Below are positions 30,187 to 39,103 of a stretch of DNA of 56,977 nucleotides, piece by piece. Position 1 is the stretch's first letter, and each line of letters begins with the position of its first letter. The translations under genes were made by a program, and so were the position numbers. This stretch comes from Streptomyces filipinensis (GTDB lineage Bacteria; Actinomycetota; Actinomycetes; Streptomycetales; Streptomycetaceae): positions 1 through 56,977 of the forward strand of contig NZ_BMTD01000035.1 of assembly GCF_014649495.1 (NCBI RefSeq), written 5' to 3'. The notes under the pieces are model-generated. The model saw nothing but the letters and a program-made list of their open reading frames with translations, did not search any database and was not told the origin of the DNA.

Positions 30187-32912
30187 GGGGCTGCTTCCCC
30201 GTCGACCGGGGGACGGTGCGGGCCGCCGGGTTCGTCGCGCTGCTCACCGTCGTGTTCCTGGTGACGAACACCGCGGTCGCGGCCGCAGCCGACGGGGGCG
30301 ATGCCTCGGGCGGCGGGCTGCTGAGCCCGCTGGACATCCACACCCGTGAGGGTGCGCTGCTCAGCGGCTACCAGCTGGAGGCCGTGGCCGGCGCGCCGGA
30401 GGGGGTTCCGGCGGTCAAGCTGATCGAGAACGGCGGGGTGCCGGACCTTGATGTGGCGGGACAGACCCAGCGCCTGGTGCTGTCCGGCCTCTTCACTCTG
30501 GTGCGGCTGCTGGTCGGGCTGTGCTGCTGGCTGCTCGACTTCGTGTTCAAGTTCCCCTTGCTGACCCTGCTGACGAATCCGGCGCAGCGTCTCGCCGACG
30601 CGTACGAGCGGCATGTCGTGGGCGCGCTCGGGCTCACCGAGCTGCTGCTGGCGTGGGCCTTCGTGTTCGGGCTGATCCTGTTTGTGCGCGGCAAAGTCGG
30701 CACGGGGCTCGGAGAGATCGTGATGACCCTGGTCATCGCGGCCTTGGCCACCAGCGCGCTCATCAGGCCCGACTACCTGCTGGGAAGGGACGGGCCCCTC
30801 GCCCAGACGCACCAGGCCGCCATCGAGGTCGCGGCCATCACCACCAGCTCCTACTTCGACACCCCCGCCCGGGGGGCGCGCCCGTGCGACAGTGCGGTCG
30901 GCCCGGCCCACGAGGCGTGTGTGAAGGAGCGGGCCGAGGCAAAGACCGTGACCGGGCCGATCCAGAACGCGCTCACCGACGCCCTGGTCGTCAAGCCCTA
31001 CATGCTGCTCCAGTACGGCCGGATCCTCGACCCGAAGGAGAACCCTGGCGACGCCGCCGCCTACAAGGCTCACGTGAAGTGGGTCAAGAGCGGTCAGGAC
31101 GCGCAGAAGCGGAGCAGCGCCGATCTCTCGAAGTGCGAGGGGGTGGTCGGGCCGCTCAAGCAGGAGTGCGAGCGCAGCGTCGCCGAATCCGGCGGCCAGG
31201 CGGCCAATGCGGACTGCAAGCTGCTGTTCGGGGCGGCCAAGGAGACGTGTGAGCGCCAGGGGGCCGAGAGCCAGGCCAACCCTTGCGGGAAGCTGGACGG
31301 GCCCGCCCGTGACTACTGCGAGAACGGCACCGGAACCGGCAGAGCCGACAAGGACTCGGCGTTCTCGACGCTGGTGAAGGAGCTGGACAAGGCAGGGCCG
31401 GTCGGATCGGCCTGCGCCGCGTATGCGGTGAAGCCTTCCTGGGACCGGGTGTGGTCGGTCATTGCCCTGCTCGTCGCTGTCATCGTCGTCACCCTGATGA
31501 TCGTCTCGATGGCGGTGGTGATGCTCGGTGCGCAGGCATCGGATGCCGCGACCGCTGCGGCAGGCCCCGTCGCCTGGGTGTGGGCGATGCTTCCCGGGCC
31601 CTCCCGGATGGTGCTGTGGCGGTGGCTTGGAGTTTTCGTCGTCTCCGCCCTGGTCTCCTTCATGGCCGCGATGGCTCTGCCGCTCTTCGGGATCGGCGTG
31701 GATGCCCTGCTGTCCGACAGCGGGCCCGACCTGATCGTGGAACGGCTGCTGCTCGTCGACGCCCTCGCCGTGGCGTTTCTGATCATGCACCGCCGGATCC
31801 TGGCCGCGACCGCCAGTTTCGGGCAGCGCATGGCGACCCGGATGCGGTACTCAAAAATCGGAGGCACCCACCTGCGCGGCGACAGCTCCGAACTCGGCGC
31901 CGCCCTCGCCATGAACGGCCCTGCCGGTGGCGGCGGTGGCGGTCTGGGACGCTACGGGGGGCCGTCGGCCGCGCACAGCGCGTTCGGGGCGCGGCTGCGG
32001 TCCCTGGGCAGCCTCGCGTCGCTCGCGGACGGCAGCGGGATGCCGATGGCGTCGGGCCGGCTGCTCGGTGACGCTCTGGCCGAGGGCCGGCGCGGGATCG
32101 CCCCGCTGGCGATGGCACTGCGCGGCACGCACATGGCGCTGCGCGGCGCGCACACCGCTCTGATCGGCCCCAGGCCCGGCAGGCACCCCGCGGCCGCACG
32201 GCTGCACCACGCGGCAAACGGCTGGCACGGAGGCAACCGGCCGGGGGCCGGGGGCGCCATGGTGGTGGACCAGTGGACCGGTGAGGTTCTCCACGCTCCC
32301 GACACCGACCCTCCTCTGCTCGGATCACGCGTCCACGCCCGTGCCTCCCGGCTGCGCGGCTACCGCATTGCCTCCCGCAGCGCCCGCCTCGCCTACGGCG
32401 CGACCCTGGGTCTGCCCCGCAACATCGGCCGTGCCCACGGTGCGGCATCGCGGTTCACCGAGGACGCCCGGACACAGCTGCGGGTGGCTTCTCTCCAGGT
32501 CCGTGAGGATGGCGGGCGGTGGGCGGACGGCGGACGCGCGGTCCGTGACCGCGTTGACCACACCGGGCAGGTCCTCGCCACCGCGTGGCAGGTCCACGAC
32601 CCCATGGGTTCCGTCCGTGACGCCGCCATCGCGGCGGCCATCCACGCCGCTCCGCTCGACAGCGGCGGCCGCGCAGGCGGGCCGCGCACCACGATCAGCC
32701 GTCTGGACACAGCCGCATCGGCCGGCGCGGCACTTGCCCGCGCGTCTGACCTGCCTTCAGGCCGCCGTCAGGAGTCACCGGGCCGGCCCCGCCTGGCCGG
32801 TGCACGGGGCGAAAGCCACGGCCCGGCCTCGACGGACCGGGACCGGCTGCTGGCCCTCCTGCAGGCCCCGCGTGCTGCCGGACGCCACCCACGTGAGGAC
32901 GGCGGCCAGTGA
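30183..32912 (+). CDS. VirB6/TrbL-like polytopic membrane protein
   Basis: The 909-aa product starts at GTG 30183, overlapping the preceding stop; a longer open frame upstream is an artefact. It has a signal-like first helix, then about six further membrane helices in two groups. The first (LVRLLVGLCCWLLDFVFKF, LLLAWAFVFGLILFV) and second (VIALLVAVIVVTLMIVSMAV, LGVFVVSALVSFMAAMAL) are separated by an external Cys-rich loop of about 200 residues. The C-terminal 350 residues are soluble and Arg/Ala/Gly-rich. This matches TcpH/VirB6-like channel cores of Gram-positive systems. Confidence 0.75.
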   Translation: MRGCFPVDRGTVRAAGFVALLTVVFLVTNTAVAAAADGGDASGGGLLSPLDIHTREGALLSGYQLEAVAGAPEGVPAVKLIENGGVPDLDVAGQTQRLVLSGLFTLVRLLVGLCCWLLDFVFKFPLLTLLTNPAQRLADAYERHVVGALGLTELLLAWAFVFGLILFVRGKVGTGLGEIVMTLVIAALATSALIRPDYLLGRDGPLAQTHQAAIEVAAITTSSYFDTPARGARPCDSAVGPAHEACVKERAEAKTVTGPIQNALTDALVVKPYMLLQYGRILDPKENPGDAAAYKAHVKWVKSGQDAQKRSSADLSKCEGVVGPLKQECERSVAESGGQAANADCKLLFGAAKETCERQGAESQANPCGKLDGPARDYCENGTGTGRADKDSAFSTLVKELDKAGPVGSACAAYAVKPSWDRVWSVIALLVAVIVVTLMIVSMAVVMLGAQASDAATAAAGPVAWVWAMLPGPSRMVLWRWLGVFVVSALVSFMAAMALPLFGIGVDALLSDSGPDLIVERLLLVDALAVAFLIMHRRILAATASFGQRMATRMRYSKIGGTHLRGDSSELGAALAMNGPAGGGGGGLGRYGGPSAAHSAFGARLRSLGSLASLADGSGMPMASGRLLGDALAEGRRGIAPLAMALRGTHMALRGAHTALIGPRPGRHPAAARLHHAANGWHGGNRPGAGGAMVVDQWTGEVLHAPDTDPPLLGSRVHARASRLRGYRIASRSARLAYGATLGLPRNIGRAHGAASRFTEDARTQLRVASLQVREDGGRWADGGRAVRDRVDHTGQVLATAWQVHDPMGSVRDAAIAAAIHAAPLDSGGRAGGPRTTISRLDTAASAGAALARASDLPSGRRQESPGRPRLAGARGESHGPASTDRDRLLALLQAPRAAGRHPREDGGQ

Positions 32913-34027
32913 AGAGGTGGAAGAAGCTGGGATGTCTGGGCGTGCTGCTGGCAGCGGCGGCCGTGTGCTGCACCGGCCCCGTCCTGCTCGCCGCCGCCAC
33001 GGCCAAGAACCGCAACGGTGGCGGCGGCACGGTCAGCGCGGCGGCGGCCGGGATCCCTGAGCGGATGCTCGCGGGCTATCTCACCGGCGCCGCCCAGGTC
33101 ACCCGGTACGTCAGCGGGTGCAAGGGCATGCGCTGGCAGATCCTCGCCGGGATCGCCCGCGTCGAATCCGACCACGCCTCCGGTCACCTGGTCGGCGCGG
33201 GCGGGGACATCCAGCCGGTCATCGTGGGCCCGCGCCTGGACGGCTCCGGGGCCGGCGGCAACACCACCGCCATCCGTGACACCGACGGCGGCGCCTGGGA
33301 CAACGACAGCGAATACGAGCGGGCCGTCGGCCCGTTCCAGTTCCTGCCCGAGACCTTCCGCGCCTACGGCAAAGACGGGAACGGGGACGGGGCCGTCAGC
33401 CCGCACAACGTGGACGACGCCGCTCTGGCGGCGGCCGTCTACCTGTGCGGCAACGGCCGCGACCTGGGCGACCGCGACCAGCTCCGCGCCGCGATCCACA
33501 CCTACAACCTGTCCTGGGCGTACGTGGACGACGTCATGTCAGGGATCGACCGCTACGACGCCCTCGGCCGCGTCCCCGCCCTGCCGTCCGGAAATATCGG
33601 CGCGGTCATCCAGGCCGCCCTCGCCCAGCAGGGGCAGCCCTACTCCTGGGGTGGCGGCGGCCCCTCCGGCCCGACCACCGGGATCTGCTGCTCCCCCCGC
33701 GGGCAGGACGGCAGCACCGTCAGCGGCTTCGACTGCTCCGGTCTGACCCAGTACGCCTACGCCAAGGCCGGCATCAACCTCCCCCGCACCGCGGCCGAGC
33801 AGGCGAGTGCCGGACGCCGGATCCCTGCCTCAGCTGGCTTCGGCGCCCTGGTCCCCGGCGACCTCATCTTCTACGGCTACAGCCCCACATCCGACTCCAC
33901 CATCCACCACGTCGGGATCTACCTTGGCGACGGAAAGATGATCAACGCACCCAAGCCGGGCACACAGGTGCGGATCGACCCGGTGACCGCGATGCCCGAC
34001 TACGCGGGAGGGGCACGGCTCCTGTGA
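32909..34027 (+). CDS. Bifunctional lytic transglycosylase / NlpC-P60 endopeptidase
   Basis: The 372-aa product starts at GTG 32909. After an N-terminal membrane anchor (LGVLLAAAAVCC) it has a transglycosylase domain (residues about 50-190) with RVESDH (catalytic Glu86) and GPFQFLPETF. An NlpC/P60 domain follows (about 220-372) with GFDCSGLTQ (Cys276) and IHHVGIYLGDG (His333/334). Together they cut peptidoglycan glycan strands and peptide stems so the conjugation channel can cross the wall, as TcpG/VirB1-like proteins do. Confidence 0.93.
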   Translation: MKRWKKLGCLGVLLAAAAVCCTGPVLLAAATAKNRNGGGGTVSAAAAGIPERMLAGYLTGAAQVTRYVSGCKGMRWQILAGIARVESDHASGHLVGAGGDIQPVIVGPRLDGSGAGGNTTAIRDTDGGAWDNDSEYERAVGPFQFLPETFRAYGKDGNGDGAVSPHNVDDAALAAAVYLCGNGRDLGDRDQLRAAIHTYNLSWAYVDDVMSGIDRYDALGRVPALPSGNIGAVIQAALAQQGQPYSWGGGGPSGPTTGICCSPRGQDGSTVSGFDCSGLTQYAYAKAGINLPRTAAEQASAGRRIPASAGFGALVPGDLIFYGYSPTSDSTIHHVGIYLGDGKMINAPKPGTQVRIDPVTAMPDYAGGARLL

Positions 34028-34653
34028 CCACCGCCCCCTGGACAGGCGGGCGCCTGATCACCACCGCCGCCGTCCTCACCGCCACCGGAGCCTTCCTGCT
34101 CTACACGGGACTGCACAGCGCTGGAACTCCCCCGTCCGCCCAGACCCCGCCCGCGGCGATGCCGGTCCGGAGCCCGCACCCGGCACCACTGCTGTCGCCC
34201 GCACGTTCGCCTGCCTCACCGCCCACCCCGCCAGTAGCGCAGGCCGGAACAGACACCGCGGCCTCGCCGTCAGCCCACGTGCCGACGTCGTCCGGCAGCG
34301 CGCCGAACGGCGGCCCAGCCCCTCGCTTTCAGCAGCTGCCGCCGCCCGGATCCGGACCCGCGGCCGACCCGCTCATCCAGCAGGCCCTCGACCAGGCCAG
34401 CAGCCCGGACCTCCCGGCCGCCGACGAACGGCTGCTGCTCGAACTCGGCCGTACGGCCTGGCTGGCCGAGACCTCCAGCTACAGCCAGGTCCGCATCCAG
34501 GCCGCCACCGCCCGCCAGGACGGCGCCCCCTCCCGCGCGGTGGTCCGGCTGGTCTGGGAGGGCGCCGACCGAGCCGGGACCCTCCTCGACGGCCGCCCCG
34601 CCGCCGTCCACTTCACCCAGAACGGAGAAGGATCATGGAAACGCACCACCTGA
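34024..34653 (+). CDS. Membrane-anchored proline-rich conjugation-operon protein
   Basis: The 209-aa product starts at GTG 34024 (GTGA overlap). One N-terminal membrane helix (ITTAAVLTATGAFLLYTGL) is followed by about 80 residues rich in Pro, Ala and Ser, then a C-terminal domain with QVRIQAATARQDGAPSRAVV and VHFTQNGEGSWKRT. The tail has an NTF2-like look, perhaps related to TcpC domains. The gene overlaps the coupling ATPase by 19 bases. Confidence 0.6.
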   Translation: MTTAPWTGGRLITTAAVLTATGAFLLYTGLHSAGTPPSAQTPPAAMPVRSPHPAPLLSPARSPASPPTPPVAQAGTDTAASPSAHVPTSSGSAPNGGPAPRFQQLPPPGSGPAADPLIQQALDQASSPDLPAADERLLLELGRTAWLAETSSYSQVRIQAATARQDGAPSRAVVRLVWEGADRAGTLLDGRPAAVHFTQNGEGSWKRTT

Positions 34654-37217
34654 CGGCCTCCGGGGCCCTCAGCCCAGGCGCTGACCTTCTGGACCCCCTC
34701 GCGGCCGTCACCGACTGGACGCTGGTCAACCTCTGGTGGCTTGCACTGATCGCGGCCGCAGCGCTGGCCGGCTGGGAGGCCCTGCAACAGCGCCTGGCCG
34801 CCGAGGCCCTCAGCCGGCGCACATACATGGAACTCGTCCCCACCGCCCAGTTCGATCCGAATGCGGAGCAGATCTGGCGGCAGGGCATGCAGCTGGTCCG
34901 CGCCGCCGGCTCCGGCCCGTGGTGGACGCCGCGGCGGGCCCGGACTCTGCGGCTGCGGCTGCGCGCCGACGGCCACAGGTCCCTCGCCTACCGCATCGAA
35001 GCCCCCTCCTCCGCCCGCGCGCTGCTCGCCCAGACCCCCTACGGGGCCCGCGTCCAGGTCAAGGCCGCTAATCCGGTCGCCGACAAACGGCGCGAGCACA
35101 CGGTGCGGGCGGTGCTGACCCTGCACGGAGAACCCGGGTCACGTCTGCGCGAGGTCCCACTGGACCCCGATCCGCTCCAGCCGCTGCTCGATGCGGTCGC
35201 CGACCTGAACGCCGAGCTGGGCGACCTCGCCGAGGTGTGCGTCGACCTGGCCCCCGCCTCACGCTGGCGACTTGCCGCGTACCGCTTCCACACCGTGCAG
35301 CGGGCCCGGGAGAAGTCCCGCCGCGAGGCGCAGCGCGAAGCGCGCTGGCTCGTCCGTCAGCCCGCCGAGAGTCTGCCCGCCTCCGTGGGCCGGCTCCTGG
35401 ACCCGGCCGAATGGCGCGGCACGCCCCGGGGCCAGATGGTGATGTCGCCTCAGCCTCAGCGCGTCGACCGCGACGCAGTCCTCGGCAAGCTCGCCCACTC
35501 CCCCGGGCTGGTGCGTGTGCAGGTCCTGGTGCGGTGCGCGTCCGATGCGGCCGGGCGGGCGGAGCAGCGTCTGGCCCGGATCGGGGCGGCCATGGACGTG
35601 TACGCGGGAGCGTCCCGGCTGGCCGGGCAGGGATGGGCGCTGGGCCCGCTGCGGATCGGCCCCGACCGGTGGCCGTGGCGCGAACGCTTCGATGCCCGGT
35701 GGGCGAGCGGTCTGCTGCGCCCGGCGCGAAGGGGGTGGGCTCATATCGATGAGCTGGCGGGACTCCTGAAGCCGCCCACCGTCACCGCGCGGGTGAGCCT
35801 GCTGGAAAGCGACATGCCGACCTATGAACCCGGTGCGGACCTGCTGCCCCAGGGCTGGCACCGGGGGCCCGACGGCCGCGAGCGGCTACTGGCCACCCAC
35901 GAGGACGACACCCTCTTCGAGATCCAGTCCGGCAAAGCCGGATGGGGCAAGACCATGCGCGCCCAGGTCCACGCCGTCGCCAGCGCCCACAACGGGCGGG
36001 GGCTCGCGTTCGTGGACCCGCACGGCGACTCCTTCGCCGACGTCGCCCGCTACCTCGCCCACGGCAACCTCATCGACCGGGTGGCACTGTTCGACCTGAC
36101 CATCCGCGCCGACACGGACCTCCTGTCCTGCTGGAACCTGCTGGACATGAGTGCCCAGCAGCCGCCGCACGAGGTGACCTCCGCGGTCGTCGGGGCCTTC
36201 GCCGGGGCGCTGGGCTGGGGAGACATCACCGCGCCCCGCGCGCTCACCATCATGACGAAGGCGATCGAGGCTCTCGTCGCCGTCAACACAGCGGCCGTCG
36301 CCGCCCGACAGCCCAAGCGGCAGGCCACGGTCTTCCAAGTCCGGGCGCTGCTCACCGACCCGGCCTTCCGCCAACTCGTGGTGGCCGCACTGGACGCAGA
36401 AGCGAGGAAGTGGTGGACCGGGAGCTTCCCCGACCTTCCCCGTGATGCGCTGGCGACGGTCCTCAACCCGCTTGAGCGGCTCGGCGCGAATCCGGTGATC
36501 CGGGCCTTCCTCGGATGCCCGGTCAGCGCTTACGACATCCGCCGGGCCATGGACGAGGGCCAGGTGCTGTGGATCTGCCCGCCCGGTACCGGGCCCACCA
36601 ACTCGCTGCTCATCTCCCTGATCGTCCACGACTTCCTGCGCGCCGGGCTCTCCCGCCGCGACCTGCCCGAGAAGCGGCGGCGGCCATTCCGTTTCTACCT
36701 GGACGAGATGATCTCCCTCGACCACGGCGAATCGGACGTCCTCGCCCAGATCACCGAGCAGCTGCGCAAGTTCGGCTGCCGGATGCACGGCATGACGCAG
36801 CTCATGCACCGCCTCAGCCCCTCCACCCGCGCCGCCCTGATGCAGAACGCCTCCTGCCTGTCCACGACGGCCGGGTCCGTGGAGGCCATCACGCAGATCA
36901 CCTCCCAGTGGCCGGACACGGTCACCCCCCGCGACATCGCTTCACTGCCCAGGTGGCGGCACTACGCCAGCTTCACCGTCGCCGGCAGGCGGGTCGGACC
37001 CGTCCCGGTCCGGGGCCCCGAGCTGCGTGAAGTATTCGGCGACCGCGCGCGGCCGGCTCACATCGGGGCGCTGCGCAAAGCCGCACACACCGCCACCTCA
37101 GCGCTGCCTCTCAGGGAACGGACCGCGCTCGCCCTCGCCCAGGAGGACGCCGTCCGCGCCTACCTCACCGGCAGCACACCGACCGACCGCAAGACCACAG
37201 GAGAGCCGTACGCATGA
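34635..37217 (+). CDS. Type IV coupling ATPase (TcpA/VirD4-like)
   Basis: The 860-aa product starts at ATG 34635 after AGAAGGA. One membrane helix (VNLWWLALIAAAALAGW, about 31-47) is near the N-terminus. The motor domain has Walker A GKAGWGKT (433-440, Lys439) and Walker B FYLDEM (Asp690, Glu691), with LAFVDPHGD and GCRMHGMTQ as further motor motifs. These are features of DNA-pumping coupling proteins that bring plasmid DNA to the channel. Streptomyces plasmids often use a single TraB translocase instead, so this coupling ATPase is a sign of a different transfer mode. Confidence 0.85.
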   Translation: METHHLTASGALSPGADLLDPLAAVTDWTLVNLWWLALIAAAALAGWEALQQRLAAEALSRRTYMELVPTAQFDPNAEQIWRQGMQLVRAAGSGPWWTPRRARTLRLRLRADGHRSLAYRIEAPSSARALLAQTPYGARVQVKAANPVADKRREHTVRAVLTLHGEPGSRLREVPLDPDPLQPLLDAVADLNAELGDLAEVCVDLAPASRWRLAAYRFHTVQRAREKSRREAQREARWLVRQPAESLPASVGRLLDPAEWRGTPRGQMVMSPQPQRVDRDAVLGKLAHSPGLVRVQVLVRCASDAAGRAEQRLARIGAAMDVYAGASRLAGQGWALGPLRIGPDRWPWRERFDARWASGLLRPARRGWAHIDELAGLLKPPTVTARVSLLESDMPTYEPGADLLPQGWHRGPDGRERLLATHEDDTLFEIQSGKAGWGKTMRAQVHAVASAHNGRGLAFVDPHGDSFADVARYLAHGNLIDRVALFDLTIRADTDLLSCWNLLDMSAQQPPHEVTSAVVGAFAGALGWGDITAPRALTIMTKAIEALVAVNTAAVAARQPKRQATVFQVRALLTDPAFRQLVVAALDAEARKWWTGSFPDLPRDALATVLNPLERLGANPVIRAFLGCPVSAYDIRRAMDEGQVLWICPPGTGPTNSLLISLIVHDFLRAGLSRRDLPEKRRRPFRFYLDEMISLDHGESDVLAQITEQLRKFGCRMHGMTQLMHRLSPSTRAALMQNASCLSTTAGSVEAITQITSQWPDTVTPRDIASLPRWRHYASFTVAGRRVGPVPVRGPELREVFGDRARPAHIGALRKAAHTATSALPLRERTALALAQEDAVRAYLTGSTPTDRKTTGEPYA

Positions 37218-38122
37218 CCACCGAGACCACGATCAAGCCCTCCACCGAAGACACCCACGCGCACCGGGCCCTTGCCCTGCTCGCTCAGCACCGGCTGCTG
37301 ACCACCACCCAGCTCCACCAGATGCTCACTCCCCGCTCTGCCGCACGCAGGATCCACCGCATCCTCGTACCGCTCCGCGAGCAGGGCCTGATCAACCACA
37401 CCACCCTGGGATCCAGCAGCCGCCTCCAAGCGCATTTCCTCACCCCGGACGGTACTGCGATGGTCACGGACTGGCCTGAGCTGCGCGGACGCACCGCCAC
37501 GCCCATCGTCTCGGCGGCCGCCGCCTCACTGCGTGCCGCACACACTCTCACCGGCGTCCGCGCCCACCTCGCCTTCCTCGCCGACGCCCGCGCCCGCGGC
37601 GACGAGTACGAGCCCCTGGACTGGATGCCCGAGGTCACCCACCGCCTCCCCGACACGGGAGGCGAGGACCGGCTCATCGCCGACGCCGTCTTCCACTACA
37701 CCGCCACCAGCCCCCGGCGCCTGCAGTACCGGGCCTTCGTGGAGATCGACCGCACCACCATGAGCAGCGAGCGCCTGGCCCGCAAGCTCATCAGCTACGC
37801 CCGCTTCCACGACTACACCCCCCAGTCGCCTGGGCGCCGGGGCACCGTCGCCGACCAGGGCTCCCTGCTCGCCTGGCAGCGTCTCTACCCGCGGTTTCCC
37901 CGGATCCTGTTCGTCCTCACCGGCGCCTCCCGCACCACGCTCGCCGCCCGGATCCAGGACCTGCGCAGCATGACCGCCGACCACGACCTTGTCACCCGAC
38001 TCGCCGCCCACGTCCCCCTCGGCGCCGCCGTCCTCGAAGACATCGAGGAGCACGGACCGCAGGCCACCGTCTGGACCCCACTGGCCGGTGACGCCGAACC
38101 CCGTGGCTGGACCCAGCTGTGA
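37214..38122 (+). CDS. Replication-relaxation (Replic_Relax) family protein
   Basis: The 302-aa product starts at ATG 37214 (ATGA overlap). The N-terminus is a winged helix (LLAQHRLLTTTQLHQML then RRIHRILVPLREQGLI), and the C-terminal domain has FVEIDRTTMSSERLARKL and FPRILFVLTG. This order is that of the Replic_Relax family found with actinobacterial mobile elements. It is the last gene of the conjugation operon and may be the DNA-processing or relaxase-like partner, since no classical relaxase with a His triad is seen in this window. Confidence 0.8.
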   Translation: MTTETTIKPSTEDTHAHRALALLAQHRLLTTTQLHQMLTPRSAARRIHRILVPLREQGLINHTTLGSSSRLQAHFLTPDGTAMVTDWPELRGRTATPIVSAAAASLRAAHTLTGVRAHLAFLADARARGDEYEPLDWMPEVTHRLPDTGGEDRLIADAVFHYTATSPRRLQYRAFVEIDRTTMSSERLARKLISYARFHDYTPQSPGRRGTVADQGSLLAWQRLYPRFPRILFVLTGASRTTLAARIQDLRSMTADHDLVTRLAAHVPLGAAVLEDIEEHGPQATVWTPLAGDAEPRGWTQL

Positions 38123-38488
38123 ACGTTAGGCAGTGGTGAGCAAACCGGTGAGCGGCGAACCCGACGATTACGGAAGCAAAGAACCAGCCAGAGGGATGGA
38201 ATCCGGCCACGTCGGCGGCAAGCCTGCCGCGGCAGCCGTCATCCGGCAGCCGAGGCATAAGGCTGCACGTCAGAAGGCCTTCTGCGTATGACTTTTCGAC
38301 AATGCCGGGCAAAGCGTGACACTCGGGAACGTGAGCCTCAAGAACCCCGTAGGAGCTGAGGCGTTGTCATCGTAAGGTGCCCAGTACGACGCACCGCTAT
38401 GAGACAAACACGTTGCACAAGCGATGAGACGGCGCGGCCGGGCTGCTCTGCACGCCCGCCCGCCGAGGTGACCACCGGGGAGATCTCC
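38123..38488. promoter_or_regulatory. Intergenic region between conjugation and Tad operons
   Basis: No gene is supported. GGTGAGC occurs at 38135-38141 and 38147-38153, matching the pair at 725-743 in spacing and flanks. Short palindromes CTGCCGCGGCAG (38224-38235) and CAGAAGGCCTTCTG (38271-38284) also lie here. The promoter of the Tad operon should be in this stretch. Confidence 0.55.
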
Positions 38489-39103
38489 GTGACAACGGCA
38501 CGACAGCACTACACCCGCACCGCTCACCGCCGGCTGCTCACAGCCGCCGCCGTCACCGCGGCCGTCGCGGTCCTCACGGCGGGCTGCAGCAGCAACGACG
38601 GCGGTGACAACAAGGCGGCCCCGACCAGCAGCCCCGGCACCAGCGCCCCGATCAGTGCCTCCCCGCCGGCCAGTGCCGACCCTCAGGCAGCCGAGAAGGC
38701 AAAGGTCCTCGACAGGTACGCCGCATTCTGGGTAGAGGCCGCCAAAGCGTACGAGACCGGATCGGTAAACGGCACAAAGGTCGTGTTCTACGCATCGGAT
38801 GCCGCGTTGAACGAGACGATTTCCGACGTCACGAAGATGAAGCAGAGCGATACAGCGATGAAGGGTGCCCCGGGGCACCGCGCCGAGGTCTCGGCGCTGA
38901 CCGTGTCGGGTGACCGGCCCACCGCGACGATCTCCGACTGCCTCGATCTGTCCACCTGGCAGATCGTGGAGCGCTCGAACGGCCAGGTACTGCCGTACCC
39001 CACCGAGCAGCCGATGCGGTACGTCACCGAGTTCGACGCCATGTTCCTGAACGGGCAGTGGTGGTTCACCAAGTTCGTCCGCCACGGGGACCGCACGTGC
39101 TGA
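38489..39103 (+). CDS. Secreted lipoprotein at the head of the Tad operon
   Basis: The 204-aa product is taken from GTG 38489, 6 bases after GGGGAG; a longer upstream open frame lacks a ribosome site. It has a signal with lipobox LTAGC, a Ser/Pro/Thr-rich linker, then an NTF2-like domain (KVLDRYAAFWVEAAKAYETG to GQWWFTKFVRHG). It would be lipid-anchored outside the membrane. The Tad genes follow directly, so it probably helps assemble or anchor the pilus. Confidence 0.75.
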   Translation: MTTARQHYTRTAHRRLLTAAAVTAAVAVLTAGCSSNDGGDNKAAPTSSPGTSAPISASPPASADPQAAEKAKVLDRYAAFWVEAAKAYETGSVNGTKVVFYASDAALNETISDVTKMKQSDTAMKGAPGHRAEVSALTVSGDRPTATISDCLDLSTWQIVERSNGQVLPYPTEQPMRYVTEFDAMFLNGQWWFTKFVRHGDRTC

